Assembly: GCF_003838195.1 (NCBI RefSeq)
Contig: NZ_RCBY01000017.1
Location: 1-64,000 of the forward strand
Direction: 5' to 3'
From: Okeania hirsuta
GTDB lineage: Bacteria; Cyanobacteriota; Cyanobacteriia; Cyanobacteriales; Microcoleaceae
Length of the DNA: 64,000 nt
Shown: in pieces, positions 30,699 to 41,122 of the stretch
How positions within the stretch are numbered: the stretch's first letter is position 1
Layout: each line of letters begins with the position of its first letter
Made by a program: the position numbers and the translations under genes
Notes under the pieces: model-generated
What the model saw: the letters and a program-made list of their open reading frames with translations, nothing else
Database searches by the model: none
Told to the model about the DNA's origin: nothing

Positions 30699-31844
30699 TT
30701 AACCTTGATTAAATTCTTCAATAATCCAATGAAAAGTTTCTATTACTTGCCGTAATGCTGCATCATCTTGTAATGTGGATAAACGTAGACTAGGCGCTCT
30801 AAATTCTTCTAAATTTTCTGGTAGAGCTAGACCGATCGAACTAAGTTTAGCTCTTAATTCCAACCATTTAGTGTTGTGATTAAATGGAGGTTGACCACTA
30901 TATTTATTCGAGTAAATTTCTAGATGACCTGAAATATCAATACTAAATAACTCTAGACTCTTTTTTCCAGGTTGATTAACTATTGTAGTAAAACCACCAT
31001 AAACATCTCCTGTCCCCCATTGAATTGAGGTTATGGGTTCTTGTTTTTTTGCCCATTCATGAATTTTTCTGAGTATTGCTGCCTCATCAGCACCCCATCT
31101 AGTTTGAAATTCTTGAAAGAAAGATACTTCGTCCCACCTTCTTCTTTCACGGGTTGTGCTTGATTTTTTCAGTTGTGCTTCAGTCGTTTGACCAATTACT
31201 CTTGGAACTAAAGTTCTTAAACCTTCTTGACTAACATACTGTTTAATTTCTAATGCTAAAACTTCTACTGGATCTATCTGCTCGTTCAGAAATTCTACTA
31301 CTCTTCGTAATTCTGCCGGAATATTATCTGCCACAAATACTAAACGAATTTTATTTGCTTGTAAATTCGTTTTCACTTTTTGCCAAAACTTTTCTTCGTC
31401 AGCATCTAGACCCAGAAATTTTTCAAATACTTGTTCTGGATCGCGACCATGTTCCCGACAGTTGACTTCAAACTGAGCAATAATTGATTCCAGAGGCCAA
31501 TAAACTCCTACATTAGCAGCATAATCAATCATTTGACCTACTACTTGTTGGCGAATTTCTTCTTCGTAAGCACCTTTAACTATTACTAACGTCGGAATTG
31601 CTTCTTGGTCAAGAAATAAATGAGATAATGCCCATTGTTGTGTGATATCTTCCTCTGTTGATATTGCTATTTCCCGTGATATTAATAACCATCTTCTGGG
31701 AGTAGCTCTGTCTATATCATCTCCTGCAATTAGGTTAGGATAAGTTTCTATAAATTCTTGTAGTTGATCTTCAGACTCATAAGCTTGTTCTGTCATTTCC
31801 ACAAGTTGATCGTTGTCACGAATTAGGTAAATACCTCCGCCCAT
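30699..31844 (-). CDS. PD-(D/E)XK nuclease-like conserved protein
   Basis: The 381-residue protein resembles a family with an N-terminal NucS/DUF91-like core: SEDQLQEFIETYPNLIAGDD (leading helix with acidic residues), LFLDQEAIPTLVIVKGA (core strands) and RQQVVGQMIDYAANVGVYWP. The expected E-x-K of the core reads Ile-Val-Lys here, so the second acidic catalytic residue is apparently lost, although Asp and Lys remain. The C-terminal half (FFQEFQTRWGADEAAILRKI; SIQWGTGDVYGGFTTIV) is a separate domain seen with such nucleases that may recognise DNA or substrate. It may be inactive or use another residue. The gene is bracketed by two inverted MITE copies. Its biological role is unknown. Confidence 0.65.
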   Translation of the reverse strand: MGGGIYLIRDNDQLVEMTEQAYESEDQLQEFIETYPNLIAGDDIDRATPRRWLLISREIAISTEEDITQQWALSHLFLDQEAIPTLVIVKGAYEEEIRQQVVGQMIDYAANVGVYWPLESIIAQFEVNCREHGRDPEQVFEKFLGLDADEEKFWQKVKTNLQANKIRLVFVADNIPAELRRVVEFLNEQIDPVEVLALEIKQYVSQEGLRTLVPRVIGQTTEAQLKKSSTTRERRRWDEVSFFQEFQTRWGADEAAILRKIHEWAKKQEPITSIQWGTGDVYGGFTTIVNQPGKKSLELFSIDISGHLEIYSNKYSGQPPFNHNTKWLELRAKLSSIGLALPENLEEFRAPSLRLSTLQDDAALRQVIETFHWIIEEFNQG

Positions 31845-31908
31845 GAATATACCTCTATTTTTAAGTCAAAATTCCCAGTCAAAAGCAATATAACTTTTAA
31901 TTTTTATC

Positions 31909-32038
31909 TATAGCGCTTTGCGCAGGCAACAGGCAACAGGCAACAGCTCATTTGGGGGAATAAAAAACCTATTTTATCAGACTTTTAGCTATTGGGTAGT
32001 TCCTGCAATTTGTAAATATACCAGCGCGTACTGCTATA
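31909..32038. mobile_element. MITE family M6, copy 2 (inverted, 130 bp)
   Basis: Begins TATAGCGCTTTGCGCAGGCA, carries three AGGCAAC heptamers and ends ATACCAGCGCGTACTGCTATA. It is the reverse complement of 30117-30246 with scattered differences. Beyond it (32039-32284) only AT-rich DNA is seen. Confidence 0.8.
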
Positions 32039-32284
32039 AAAGTTATTCTAAGTATTGAAAATAGTACAGCTAATTTTTTTTATAGCAGTCGAAGGAAAGG
32101 TAAGAACATATCAAAAGCTGAAAACTCAGACAAAGTCAGATTTTTCCTTATGCCTTATGCCTTCTGCTATACTACTTAATTAATTTTTGTTAATAACTGT
32201 CTTGAAAATGTAAACTTTGATATTTAAAACTAATTTTGAAATTTTCAAAAAATTAATTTTAAACAATTGCTAATCTCTACATTT

Positions 32285-33139
32285 CTATAAATTCATTATT
32301 GATTCATTTATCACTCCTGTAAATACTTTTTCTGCTGGTCCAGTCATATAAACTTTTTGGTCTGTGGTTGACCATTCAATCTCCAAACAACCTCCAGGTA
32401 GTTCAACTGTAACTTTGTTCTCGCTTCTTTGAGTTAAAACCCCTGCCACTACTGATGCACAAGCACCCGTACCACAAGCTAATGTTGCACCCGCACCTCT
32501 TTCCCATACTCGCATTTTCACATAATTTGGGCTAATAACTTGAATAAATTCTGTATTAGTGCGTTCTGGAAATACGGAGTGATGCTCAAATTGAGGACCT
32601 ACTATTTCTAGAGCTATATCAGCAACATTCTCTACAAAAGTTACACAGTGTGGGTTCCCCATATTTACACAGGTAACAGACCAAGACTTTCCTGCCACTT
32701 CTAAAGTTTGATTAACAATTTTCTCATCAGCATTACCTAGAGTTGTGGGTATTTCCGATGCCAATAGTTTTGGCTGTCCCATATCAACTTTTACTTGGCC
32801 ATCAGGTTGTAATTCGATTCCGAGCAGACCTGCACCAGTATAAATTTTATATTTAGTTTTATTATCATTATCTATTTCAGCAATAAATTTAGCTAAACAT
32901 CTAATCCCATTACCGCACATTTCTGACTCTGAACCATCAGAGTTAAATATCCGCATGGTATAATCTGCTTGCTCTTGTCTAGGCAGAGCAAAAATCACAC
33001 CATTTGCACCAATACCAAAATTGCGATCGCACAATTTTATCGCCTGTTCTGGTGTTACTATAGGTTGCGGGAGGTGGCGATTATCTATCAAAATAAAATC
33101 GTTGCCCAGGCCATGATACTTGGTGAATGATACTGTCAT
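32285..33139 (-). CDS. dapF: diaminopimelate epimerase
   Basis: This 284-residue enzyme converts LL- to meso-diaminopimelate for lysine and peptidoglycan synthesis, using two cysteines as acid and base. Both active-site signatures are present: [10 protein letters not shown] with Cys75, and [11 protein letters not shown] with the second Cys near residue 220. The N-terminal [21 protein letters not shown] and VWERGAGAT are also typical. Length is normal. It is divergent from hfq with a 76-base gap, an arrangement I recall as common in cyanobacteria, so the two promoters probably share the interval 33140-33215. Confidence 0.95.
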   Translation of the reverse strand: MTVSFTKYHGLGNDFILIDNRHLPQPIVTPEQAIKLCDRNFGIGANGVIFALPRQEQADYTMRIFNSDGSESEMCGNGIRCLAKFIAEIDNDNKTKYKIYTGAGLLGIELQPDGQVKVDMGQPKLLASEIPTTLGNADEKIVNQTLEVAGKSWSVTCVNMGNPHCVTFVENVADIALEIVGPQFEHHSVFPERTNTEFIQVISPNYVKMRVWERGAGATLACGTGACASVVAGVLTQRSENKVTVELPGGCLEIEWSTTDQKVYMTGPAEKVFTGVINESIMNL

Positions 33140-33215
33140 GATGATGCTCCAGTAATTAAGTTGAAATTTACTTTTAAATGAAAAGATTACGTGGGAAATA
33201 TATTGAATAATTATT

Positions 33216-33428
33216 ATGTCTGATTTTGATACCAGTTTACCCAGTGTTCGCCAGATTCAAACTTATATCACAGAGAAGAAAGAAGTAGAGCTAAAACTAA
33301 TTACTAACGACCTCCATGTAGGAAAAGTTTTCTGGCAAGACCCAAATTGTATTTGCCTCTTAGACCAGTATGATTTACCAATTATAATTTGGCGACAAGC
33401 TATTGTTTATCTCAAACCAAAAAACTAA
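33216..33428 (+). CDS. hfq: cyanobacterial Hfq-like protein
   Basis: The 70-residue Sm-fold protein begins [18 protein letters not shown], the usual start of cyanobacterial Hfq, followed by the Sm1 strands ([20 protein letters not shown]) and a short Sm2 part ([13 protein letters not shown]). The YKHA-like RNA-binding motif of enterobacterial Hfq is replaced, as in other cyanobacteria, where Hfq acts in motility through the type IV pilus base more than in small-RNA pairing. Divergent from dapF. No downstream partner is close. Confidence 0.92.
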   Translation: MSDFDTSLPSVRQIQTYITEKKEVELKLITNDLHVGKVFWQDPNCICLLDQYDLPIIIWRQAIVYLKPKN

Positions 33429-33482
33429 TCCTAATTTTTTCATCGAAGTTTTTCTACCTTATTATTTTAATTTAATCAGAAA

Positions 33483-33598
33483 TAGACAATTCCAGAAAAG
33501 AGGGAGTAGGCAGTAGGGAGTAGGGAGCATAGATAAATCATCAAATCAATTATTTATCTACGATAATTAATTTTATTTTTTATTATTTGAGATGTCTA
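33483..33598. mobile_element. MITE family M8, inverted copy (116 bp)
   Basis: Ends TAGACAATTCCAG and GAGATGTCTA; the interior contains GAGTAGG/CAGTAGG heptamers and the word ATAATTAATTTTATTTTTTA. Other copies are at 43383-43529, 46766-46862 and 50897-50994. Beyond it, 33599-33978 holds no gene that I can support. Confidence 0.7.
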
Positions 33599-33978
33599 AT
33601 AGAAAATTCCAGAATAATGATGTAACTACAAAATTTGTGGCAAAGTCACATAAGACAAATATAGCACTACCCGCAAATCAGAAGTTATAAGTCATCTCTA
33701 ACGCTAGTTTGAATATTGAGGAATGTTCTAAACTTTGATTCGACTATAACTATTAGACATAGGAGTAGAAATTACACTTATAGATTATTTTTTGTGTATT
33801 TTTTCATAAATTTTCTTCCCTGTTGCCTATTCTATTGCCTACTTTTGCAAAAAGTCGATTCTTTTTCACCAGATGTCTATTGCTAAATTTCTGTAGTTTC
33901 ATTCACTACTGTAGTTAACTTTTGTTTTTTAGGATATCCCTGAGTCTGCGGAATTTTCATTTGCCTTACTTGACTTAG

Positions 33979-34330
33979 TTAATGGAAACCACCACAGATC
34001 AACAACCGATCGCCCACTTGTAACTTCGTATTTCCTTGAGGCCATCGGATAAATTTCCCTTCTCGTCGAATTGCTTGAATTTCTACCCCATACTGACGAC
34101 GTAAATTTGCTTGAGATATTTTTTTGCCCGTATAAGGACTAGACTCACCTAAGATTAACCATTGACAAGAGGTACTTTCTTTTGGCACAGCAATTTCTCC
34201 TTTTGCCAACTTATCAAAACTCTCTAATTCTGAAGGTTCCCCTACTAACAAAAGTCGATCACCAATATCTAATATTGCCTGACCTCCTGGATAGTCAATT
34301 TCTTCTCCTTGGGATCTTGTAACATCTTTT
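33979..34330 (-). pseudogene. TrkA-C domain remnant of a cation channel/antiporter
   Basis: The frame encodes the end of a protein with two TrkA_C (RCK-C) units: VTRSQGEEIDYPGGQAILDI then GDRLLLVGEPSELESFDKL, and CQWLILGESSPYTGKKISQA then LRRQYGVEIQAIRREG and LQVGDRLLICGG. Such units regulate K+ or cation/proton transporters. No start codon precedes the first unit; at 34341-34375 the sequence turns into a fragment of MITE M2 (AACATTCTTTTTTTAAATGG). After the TAA at 33979 the same frame continues about 34 codons (QVRQMKIPQTQGYPKKQK), so that stop may also be new. The membrane part is gone. Confidence 0.7.
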
Positions 34331-34508
34331 TATCACCCCCAATTATTCGTAACATTCTTTTTTTAAATGGGTATAATACCTAAAACCTACGACCTAAAAC
34401 CTTCTTTAAATAGATTTCTCCTGAGATGATAGGATATTTTTAATTTGAACCTGCAAATATAATAATTTAGTCTTTAATTAATCGCAAAAATTTTAACTAA
34501 AAAAACTA

Positions 34509-35384
34509 ATGTTTTGGTCTATCAAAATTAAACAGTTTATCCCTAGCTTAATTTTAGCTATAGTTACAACAATACTGGTAATAGCTAGCCCTGGATTCAG
34601 CCAAACTGTACAAATAACTCCTACTAACCCACAACTTGGAGATACTTTATCAGTTGTAATTCCGGAATCAATTAGAGGAGCAACTCCTACAGTTAGTATG
34701 GATGGAAAAACCTATCCTTTTTTCTCAATTGGACAAAATAAATTGAGGGCATTATTACCAACTACTCCTTTAGACCGACCAGGTACACGACAGCTTCAAA
34801 TTAACACTGAAGCAGGTGTGCAGAATGTAAATGTAAATCTGCAAAGTCGCTCCTTTCCCACTCAATCTATTTGGTTGCCTCCTGGCAAAGATTCTCTCAA
34901 AGGAACAGACTTAGAATTTGACAGAGTGGGAGCATTTAAAAAACTTGTCACTCCAGAGAAATTTTGGAATGGTCCATTTATTCGACCTAACCAAGGTCCT
35001 GTAAGTACAATTTATGGGGTGCGACGGTATTATAATGGAGAGTTTGCTGAGAACTATTATCATCGTGGGGTAGATTATGCAGATTATAATGGCTCTCCCG
35101 TAGTAGCTCCTGCTGCTGGTCGTGTCGCTCTAGTGGGATTAGAATCTCAGGGTTTTGAAATTCATGGTAATACTGTTGGTATCGATCATGGTCAAGGGGT
35201 AACGAGCATTTTTATTCATTTGAGTCGTATCAATGTTAAAGAAGGTGATTTTGTCAAAGCTGGCCAGTTAATTGGTGCTGTAGGATCTACGGGGGCATCT
35301 ACAGGTCCTCATCTACATTGGGGACTATATGTATCTGGTCAAGCTGTCGATCCTGTTCCTTGGCGATACGAAGGTATTGAATAA
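34509..35384 (+). CDS. M23-family (LytM) peptidoglycan peptidase
   Basis: The 291-residue protein has an N-terminal signal peptide (basic start, then FIPSLILAIVTTILVIA, likely cut near SPGFSQT) and a Zn-peptidase domain from about residue 165. Metal and catalytic motifs are visible: YHRGVDYADYNGSPVVAPAA (HxxxD), VTSIFIHLSRINV, and the HxH motif in STGPHLHWGLYV. The middle part is an Ig-like region. It probably cuts peptide cross-links in the periplasmic wall, helping growth or division. All zinc ligands are present, so it should be active rather than an EnvC-like regulator. Confidence 0.92.
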   Translation: MFWSIKIKQFIPSLILAIVTTILVIASPGFSQTVQITPTNPQLGDTLSVVIPESIRGATPTVSMDGKTYPFFSIGQNKLRALLPTTPLDRPGTRQLQINTEAGVQNVNVNLQSRSFPTQSIWLPPGKDSLKGTDLEFDRVGAFKKLVTPEKFWNGPFIRPNQGPVSTIYGVRRYYNGEFAENYYHRGVDYADYNGSPVVAPAAGRVALVGLESQGFEIHGNTVGIDHGQGVTSIFIHLSRINVKEGDFVKAGQLIGAVGSTGASTGPHLHWGLYVSGQAVDPVPWRYEGIE

Positions 35385-35574
35385 AACTTTTCTAATTAAC
35401 ACATCAAGACTCAGAAATTTTTTTCCACCGACTTACTTATATGTGATTTTTAAGTTTTTCTCTGAAAAGTAAGATGATAGTTGATCTTGACTTTGATTAA
35501 CTTATAATTTTAATCTGATAAATATGTAGAAACCTTATTTAAAAATTATTTTCAGTAAACTTAGAATAAAACTT

Positions 35575-36096
35575 ATGAGCATAGAAAAAATTGTTGAACA
35601 AGCTTTACAAGATGGTTATTTAACACCTTCTATGGAAGCAGAGGTAGGATTAATTTGTAACACGGCTTCTGAATTATCAATTGAGGAATATATGGCTCTT
35701 GATCGTTTAATGGGAGCTTTATTAACAGGAGAAGTTGTTGTTTTACCTCGTAAACAATTTATTAATGTTATGGAAGAACTAGTGCTGTCTGAGGCTATCG
35801 CACGAGTGACAGAGATTGAGGCCACTAGCGAAAAAACCCTTGATGTGGGAGATATTGCAGCTTATGCTTTAAATAGACTTCCTCCTTTATATGCTACTAC
35901 AGAGGAGGGCGCTCAGTTTCAAAGGTCTAAAGCTAAAGATGAACTTCAAAATCTAATTTCTCAGCAGATAAATGAAGCTATTGCTCAAAATATAGATAGA
36001 CAACCAATTAATTCTACACCTTTTGGTAGTTATCCTGATGTTGGTTCACAACTTAGTGAATTACTTAAATCTTATGCTCCACATTATGAACAATAA
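35575..36096 (+). CDS. ComFB-domain protein
   Basis: The 173-residue protein carries a late-competence ComFB domain: FINVMEELVLSEAIARVTEI and LDVGDIAAYALNRLPPLYAT followed by TEEGAQFQR. Cyanobacterial ComFB-type proteins have been reported to bind cyclic dinucleotides and influence motility, competence or cell size; which ligand applies here cannot be read off. Residues 1-60 form a helical N-terminal part (EKIVEQALQDGYLTPSMEAE) common in cyanobacterial versions. Monocistronic, with 190 bases upstream. The 36097-36492 gap downstream holds nothing that I recognise. Confidence 0.85.
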   Translation: MSIEKIVEQALQDGYLTPSMEAEVGLICNTASELSIEEYMALDRLMGALLTGEVVVLPRKQFINVMEELVLSEAIARVTEIEATSEKTLDVGDIAAYALNRLPPLYATTEEGAQFQRSKAKDELQNLISQQINEAIAQNIDRQPINSTPFGSYPDVGSQLSELLKSYAPHYEQ

Positions 36097-36492
36097 TCTG
36101 ATTTATAATTAAATTATCCTGACTAGATAGGTACATTAGGCTTGTTTGTTCTAAGAATAAAAAAATTATATAAACAAAAAAAATATTTATATTAGTAATT
36201 ATGAAGTATTCTAAATTATTATTTGCTAGGTAAATATGTAGTTTTTTTTACATCAAAAATTGACAATTCTATATCATTATTTATTTTGTTTATGAACAAA
36301 GTGGACTAAATTTTAGAAATACCACCTATGAAATAATTAGAGTAGAGATGTTTGAAAACATCTTCTACTCAACAAATAAAATTGAAATAATAGCAAGGAG
36401 AATGTTTTGTATATCAGTACATAGTATCTTAGAAAATGAAAATACAGTCAAAATACTAAATATTCAATAATTCAATCTTTAGGTATTTATTA

Positions 36493-37215
36493 TTAATTAC
36501 TATTTTTTGAAGTATTACTAGGAGAAGTAGGTATATTTCCTTCTTCTAAGCTACGACGTTTATCTCTTTTTTTCCTCGCTGCCATCAGAGAATCTTCCAT
36601 AGCATTACGAGCTTGAATTATTCTCTCTAAATTGCTACGATACATTTCGATATCTTTTAATAATTTTTCTTCTGGCAAGTTTAAAGCCTGGGAAATTTTC
36701 TTGATCGCTTCTGTACGCTGCGGTTGTTCCTTAACTAACTCTGTATCTGCTATTTCTAGTAAAGTGAATAAACCTATAGCAAATAAGCGATTATACTTAA
36801 ATTTATAACCATCTGAAATAGCTCTTAAATTATCTTGCAAATGTTGAGCATCATCTCTATCTGCTGATAAGCAAATCCACGATATCATATCCTGTCCAGA
36901 CATTTGGCTCGCTAAATCTTCTAATCCTTTAGCATCTGCACGGTATTTATCTGAGTCCTCTTCTTGTGCTTGAATCAGAGCATTAAAAATAGAAATTTTG
37001 TCCTGTTCAGGAGAGTATCCCTCCATAAAACGGTCAAAAGCTGTAACTATACCCAAAGCATAAAATGGATTATAGCTATAATCAGCATTGACGGAAATCA
37101 GGTGCATTTCCACTAACAGCTCTTCAACAACTCGATTGTATATGGAGTTAATTGGACGGGTGTGAGAATTATAAAAAGCTTTCTTAGTATCTGAGACAGT
37201 ACGAATATTATTCAC
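36493..37215 (-). CDS. thf1: photosystem II biogenesis protein Thf1/Psp29
   Basis: This 240-residue protein matches Thf1/Psp29. It begins [20 protein letters not shown] and [20 protein letters not shown], followed by [20 protein letters not shown] and a long helical region. Its C-terminal coiled coil ([20 protein letters not shown]) ends in a Ser/Thr/Asn-rich tail. Thf1 supports photosystem II assembly and repair and stabilises FtsH proteases at the thylakoid membrane. The length is typical. It stands alone, convergent with the comFB-like gene. Confidence 0.93.
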   Translation of the reverse strand: MNNIRTVSDTKKAFYNSHTRPINSIYNRVVEELLVEMHLISVNADYSYNPFYALGIVTAFDRFMEGYSPEQDKISIFNALIQAQEEDSDKYRADAKGLEDLASQMSGQDMISWICLSADRDDAQHLQDNLRAISDGYKFKYNRLFAIGLFTLLEIADTELVKEQPQRTEAIKKISQALNLPEEKLLKDIEMYRSNLERIIQARNAMEDSLMAARKKRDKRRSLEEGNIPTSPSNTSKNSN

Positions 37216-38372
37216 CTAGTGTTCTAATTCTATAATCCCATCCCTGTCAGATGTTGATTTCCTACTAGGCCAGCTTGAAAGCACATAGTACTGGAAAAGC
37301 AGGGTGGGTTTGACTTTATGAAATACCTACAGTAATAACTAAAATTTGACATATTCTCCGGCGGTCAGGCGCGAAGATTCTCCTGAGACCACAATTCTTG
37401 GCTTGCTGACGCAAGGCTACGTCAACAATGAGTTCACTTAAATCAGATACCTTGAGATACCTAATCCAGAGATAGTTCTCTTCCCAAGGGTTTGCTCTAT
37501 TTCAATACCCTGTGGACTTATGCCCTACGGTACAGTTCAAACCTTAAAAAAAACTTTGGTTTTCTGGTACTTGTTGCTTAGAGCTTTTCCATGTACAAGC
37601 ATTACTGTACAAAACTCCATAAATCTAGTTTTCAAGGTTAAGTCAGCTACTGATTTAAGTAGCTAGGCTTTTAGAGTGGTTAGATACTTTCCACTTTTTA
37701 TAGAATAACACAAATTCGCCCTGAAAGTAGGAGGCTTTAAACCAAATTTTTCGGTAAAAAATAAAATTAAAATAGTTAACTTAGTTCTTACTGGTTTAAT
37801 TGATCGTGACTGTATGGCACAGTTGAATATTCTATCAACTTAAGGGCCAAGTACTAATTATTTTAATCTTCTCGAAAACTACTACACAAATATTAGGCCA
37901 ACTACCTTGTCTTTCCTATTAGTCCTATTAGGAATTGTGGTGACACAACCTGGTATAAACAAGGTAATTGTTTTCCATCACAAATTTGCTTGTAGCATAT
38001 TGTGTATATATAGACTACATATATTTTACAACTTTGCTACAGTCAATGCTTTAAAAGTTGTCGCTTCCAACCTTTAAATTATGATAATTTAGTTAAAAAT
38101 AGCACAAGTAAGGATTAAACATAAAACTATAATTAATTTTCTTTGATTTTAAAGTTGAAAATAGCCTTCAGCCTTCAAGATTACGGAATACTCTAAAACA
38201 ATTGCAACTTAGAGTCTATTTTACCAAGCCTCCATAGCAATTTCAGTAGATAGTTTTTACTTACTGTTCATTTTATGTTTCACAAAATGCTAACCACTAC
38301 ATAGCTAGAAGCTATTTAAATTAATACTTGAGGTAATCTGTATAATTATTTTAATCAAAATTAAAAATCAAT
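37216..38372. other. gene-free stretch of 1.15 kb
   Basis: A GC-richer patch at about 37350-37440 contains the paired words TTGGCTTGCTGACGCAAGGC and TCTCCGGCGGTCAGGCGCG. A copy of the dispersed TTCGCCCTGAAAG...GGCTTTAAACCAAATT word set is at 37712-37756. I find no intact or clearly decayed gene, although the GC-rich patch could be a scar of an insertion element. Confidence 0.5.
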
Positions 38373-39011
38373 ATGAACTTTTCTCCAGAGTTAATATCTT
38401 TAGCTAGATATCTTGCTGGCGAATTTGATAATTCTACCCAGGCGATCGCAGACCCCGCATGGTATGTTCAGCTTCGACTATGGCACAGACCTGTCCCTAT
38501 TACTCTGTTTCCAGAACCTAGCATTGCTTTATTTGCCGAGCAAGCAAATATTCTCAAATTAGACCAACCATATCGACCTAGAGTTATGCAACTTCGACAA
38601 TTATCAGATAGTCCCACATCCTCAGATAGTTCCACATCCTTACAAATTCAGTACTATTTACCAAAAGATGTGCCTTCTATTCTCGGGTCGGGGAAAAACC
38701 CAGAAATTCTTAAACAGCTTAAACCTAGCCAAATGAAGTTTTTACCTGGTTGCACTCTAGAAGTGATCAATCACAACCATGGCCAAGATAATGAATATTT
38801 TCAAGGTATTCTACCTCCTGATGCAGTTTGTGGCTTTACCTATCAAAGTCAATATTACCAAGTTGAACTAGGTTTTGAAGTTAACGCTCAAGAGTTTCTT
38901 AGTTATGACAAAGGTATAGATCCGCAAACAGGTAAAGGTACTTGGGGGGCTTTATTGGGGCAATATAAATTTATGAAAAGTCGTAGCTTTAGTTCAGAAC
39001 TGATGTTATAA
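38373..39011 (+). CDS. CpcT/CpeT-type chromophore lyase
   Basis: The 212-residue protein fits the CpcT/CpeT family, which attaches bilins to Cys-155-type sites on phycobiliprotein beta subunits. It shows the family start LISLARYLAGEFDNSTQAIA, then PSIALFAEQANI, YRPRVMQLRQL, PGCTLEVINHNHGQDNEYFQ and a late GFEVNAQEFLSYDKGID, with the conserved DxxTG and WG of KGIDPQTGKGTWGALLGQY. An 18-bp tandem duplication at about 38610-38640 adds a Ser/Thr/Asp-rich loop (SDSPTSSDSSTS). CpcT and CpeT cannot be told apart here. No phycobilisome genes are adjacent. Confidence 0.85.
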   Translation: MNFSPELISLARYLAGEFDNSTQAIADPAWYVQLRLWHRPVPITLFPEPSIALFAEQANILKLDQPYRPRVMQLRQLSDSPTSSDSSTSLQIQYYLPKDVPSILGSGKNPEILKQLKPSQMKFLPGCTLEVINHNHGQDNEYFQGILPPDAVCGFTYQSQYYQVELGFEVNAQEFLSYDKGIDPQTGKGTWGALLGQYKFMKSRSFSSELML

Positions 39012-39644
39012 GTAGTGCAGTAATATTCTAATTTCTCAAAAAAGGCCACCAGTTTTTAATGATTGGCAGCCATTCAGATTATTAAGCTTAACTCTGAGTT
39101 CAACTTAAATATATATTTAACCAAATAACAAATCCATACCCACTGAATTTGCATTAATTGCAAGTAAGGTAGACCATAAGGCAAAAATAATACATTCTAA
39201 ATAAGTGCAATTAAAATTCTGATTGGGGATTTTGAACTGATGCCAAGCTAGAACAAATTAATGTCTGCATTTAGTCATCAACAAAAAGTCAGTTTCTACA
39301 AAAACTATGATAACTTTTACTGACACCAATTCTAGAAGATTCAGTGGATTTACCATAAAACTTTTTGTTAAACAAAATTGTCAGCCTTTAATCCAAGGAA
39401 AATTCACCAATAGTTCTAAATAATAATGGTAAATAGGACTGAAAAACCCAACATACCCTTACTAAAATAATGACAATTTATGATGACTAATTGACAATCA
39501 TCTTGTCAGCTATATACTTTTACTGTATTGTGACTGGTCTTGGTAATCCCATTTCAATCTAATTTGAATTTATTAAAGAAGTACTCTGCTGGACAGTTTG
39601 TTTAGATATAAAATTGATTAAGTTCTGCTTAAACTCAACACTGT
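39012..39644. other. gene-free stretch
   Basis: AT-rich DNA between the bilin lyase gene and the STAS gene, which are convergent. I see no gene, hairpin of note or repeat family member in it. Confidence 0.45.
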
Positions 39645-40019
39645 TTAAGCTCTATTCCCTTCACGGACATCACGATAATCAAGAGCTTCTTGTTCTGTTT
39701 CAAAAATCTCAAACACAGAATCCATCATAGTTACTTCAAATACCAGTTTAGCTTCTGGATGAACACTACAAATTCGGAAACTACCCTTAACTTTGTCAGC
39801 ATCTCGCATCCCTGCTACCAGAGATGTAAGTCCAGAACTATCAATAAAATTAACCTGACCTAAATTGACCACTACATGACGACTTAGTTTGGATATACAT
39901 TCCTGCAACTTGAGGCGAAACTGCCAAGCTGTTGTGATATCCAAGCGTCCAGTTGGTGCTAGGACGATTACTGTTGTGCCGTCCTGAGTTGTGTGGGTTT
40001 TTTGCTCAATATGAATCAC
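39645..40019 (-). CDS. STAS-domain anti-sigma-factor antagonist-like protein
   Basis: A 124-residue single STAS domain: TVIVLAPTGRLDITTAWQFR opens the fold, and VVNLGQVNFIDSSGLTSLVA carries the phosphorylatable serine (Ser61 or Ser62 in DSSGL). Such proteins are turned off by an anti-sigma or switch kinase and turned on by a PP2C phosphatase. In cyanobacteria similar proteins belong to partner-switching systems for stress or phototaxis. No kinase or phosphatase partner is in the window. Upstream neighbour hemF reads in the same direction with a 68-base gap, so read-through from hemF is possible. Confidence 0.88.
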   Translation of the reverse strand: MIHIEQKTHTTQDGTTVIVLAPTGRLDITTAWQFRLKLQECISKLSRHVVVNLGQVNFIDSSGLTSLVAGMRDADKVKGSFRICSVHPEAKLVFEVTMMDSVFEIFETEQEALDYRDVREGNRA

Positions 40020-40087
40020 TGACCCTTCCCTCGGGATGATATAAACTATGGTGTTTGCCCATATAACTGTAGTTTAACTCAGATAAA

Positions 40088-41122
40088 TTAATGATTTGGT
40101 TTCCAGTTAGCCCAATCATGAGGCTTTAAAAATACTTCATATAGTTCAGCTTCTGGTGTATTGGGTTCTGGACTGTAGCCATATTCCCAACGAACCAAAG
40201 GTGGCAAAGACATCAAGATTGACTCTGTACGACCATTGGTTTGCAAACCAAAAATTGTACCTCTGTCATACACTAGATTAAATTCAACATAACGGCCACG
40301 TCGGTATAGCTGAAAGTTGCGTTCCCGATCGCCATATTCCATGGGTTGCCGTCGCTCTACTATTGTTTTATATGCTGGCAAGAATGATCTACCACAATTT
40401 TGTACAAATGTAAATAAGGATTCCCAATTACGAGATTCAGGAACTCCTAACTGCTGACTATAGATTGCTGCTGGTCCTTGACTATCTGGCCCTTTGTATA
40501 ATTCCCCTTGACCATCTTGATAATCAAAGAAGATACCCCCTACACCTCGCATTTCTTGACGATGCTTTAAGTAAAAATACTCGTCACACCATCTTTTAAA
40601 TACAGGATAATACTCTTTATGGCTTTTGTCACAGGCTGCTTTAATAGTTTGATGAAAGTGATTTGCGTCTTCTGCATAGGGATAGTAAGGTGTTAAATCT
40701 ATACCTCCACCAAACCACCATACAGGTCCTGCTTCAAAATAGCGATAATTAAGATGCACTGTTGGTACATAAGGATTTTCAGGGTGCAGTACCATTGAAG
40801 TGCCGGTCGCATAAAAACCATGACCTTCGGCTTCTGGTCTTTGTGCTAGTATGCTTGGTGGTAGTTTATCTCCCCACACTTCTGAAAAGTTAACTCCTCC
40901 CTGTTCAAAAACCGCACCGTCTCTAATTACACGAGACCTTCCTCCACCACCACCTGGGCGTTCCCAACGGTCTTCTTTAAATTTGCCTATTCCATCTAGT
41001 TGCTCCAGTCCTTGACAAATTTCATCTTGTATATCCTGCATAAATTTACTGACTCGACCTTGGGTACTACCCAGTGATAGAGATAGAGGTGTTGTTTTTT
41101 GAGTTTCAGTGGAAGCTGTCAT
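40088..41122 (-). CDS. hemF: oxygen-dependent coproporphyrinogen III oxidase
   Basis: The 344-residue enzyme decarboxylates coproporphyrinogen III to protoporphyrinogen IX with O2, in the heme and chlorophyll pathway. Signature words are [20 protein letters not shown], the glycine-rich [57 protein letters not shown] and [20 protein letters not shown]. The active-site His and Asp residues of the family are present. Length and order are normal. The N-terminal tail ([20 protein letters not shown]) is short. The upstream gap 41123-41625 separates it from divergently placed mrp and has no other gene. Confidence 0.95.
   Translation of the reverse strand: MTASTETQKTTPLSLSLGSTQGRVSKFMQDIQDEICQGLEQLDGIGKFKEDRWERPGGGGGRSRVIRDGAVFEQGGVNFSEVWGDKLPPSILAQRPEAEGHGFYATGTSMVLHPENPYVPTVHLNYRYFEAGPVWWFGGGIDLTPYYPYAEDANHFHQTIKAACDKSHKEYYPVFKRWCDEYFYLKHRQEMRGVGGIFFDYQDGQGELYKGPDSQGPAAIYSQQLGVPESRNWESLFTFVQNCGRSFLPAYKTIVERRQPMEYGDRERNFQLYRRGRYVEFNLVYDRGTIFGLQTNGRTESILMSLPPLVRWEYGYSPEPNTPEAELYEVFLKPHDWANWKPNH

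Noticed and set aside
30117-32038. Calling the M6-bracketed gene a true composite transposon
   Set aside because: The two M6 copies each look like complete TA-flanked elements, and no outer target duplication of the whole unit is visible.
37350-37440. A GC-rich patch possibly from a TnpB 3' end
   Set aside because: No continuous protein similarity could be read in any frame; left as unexplained.
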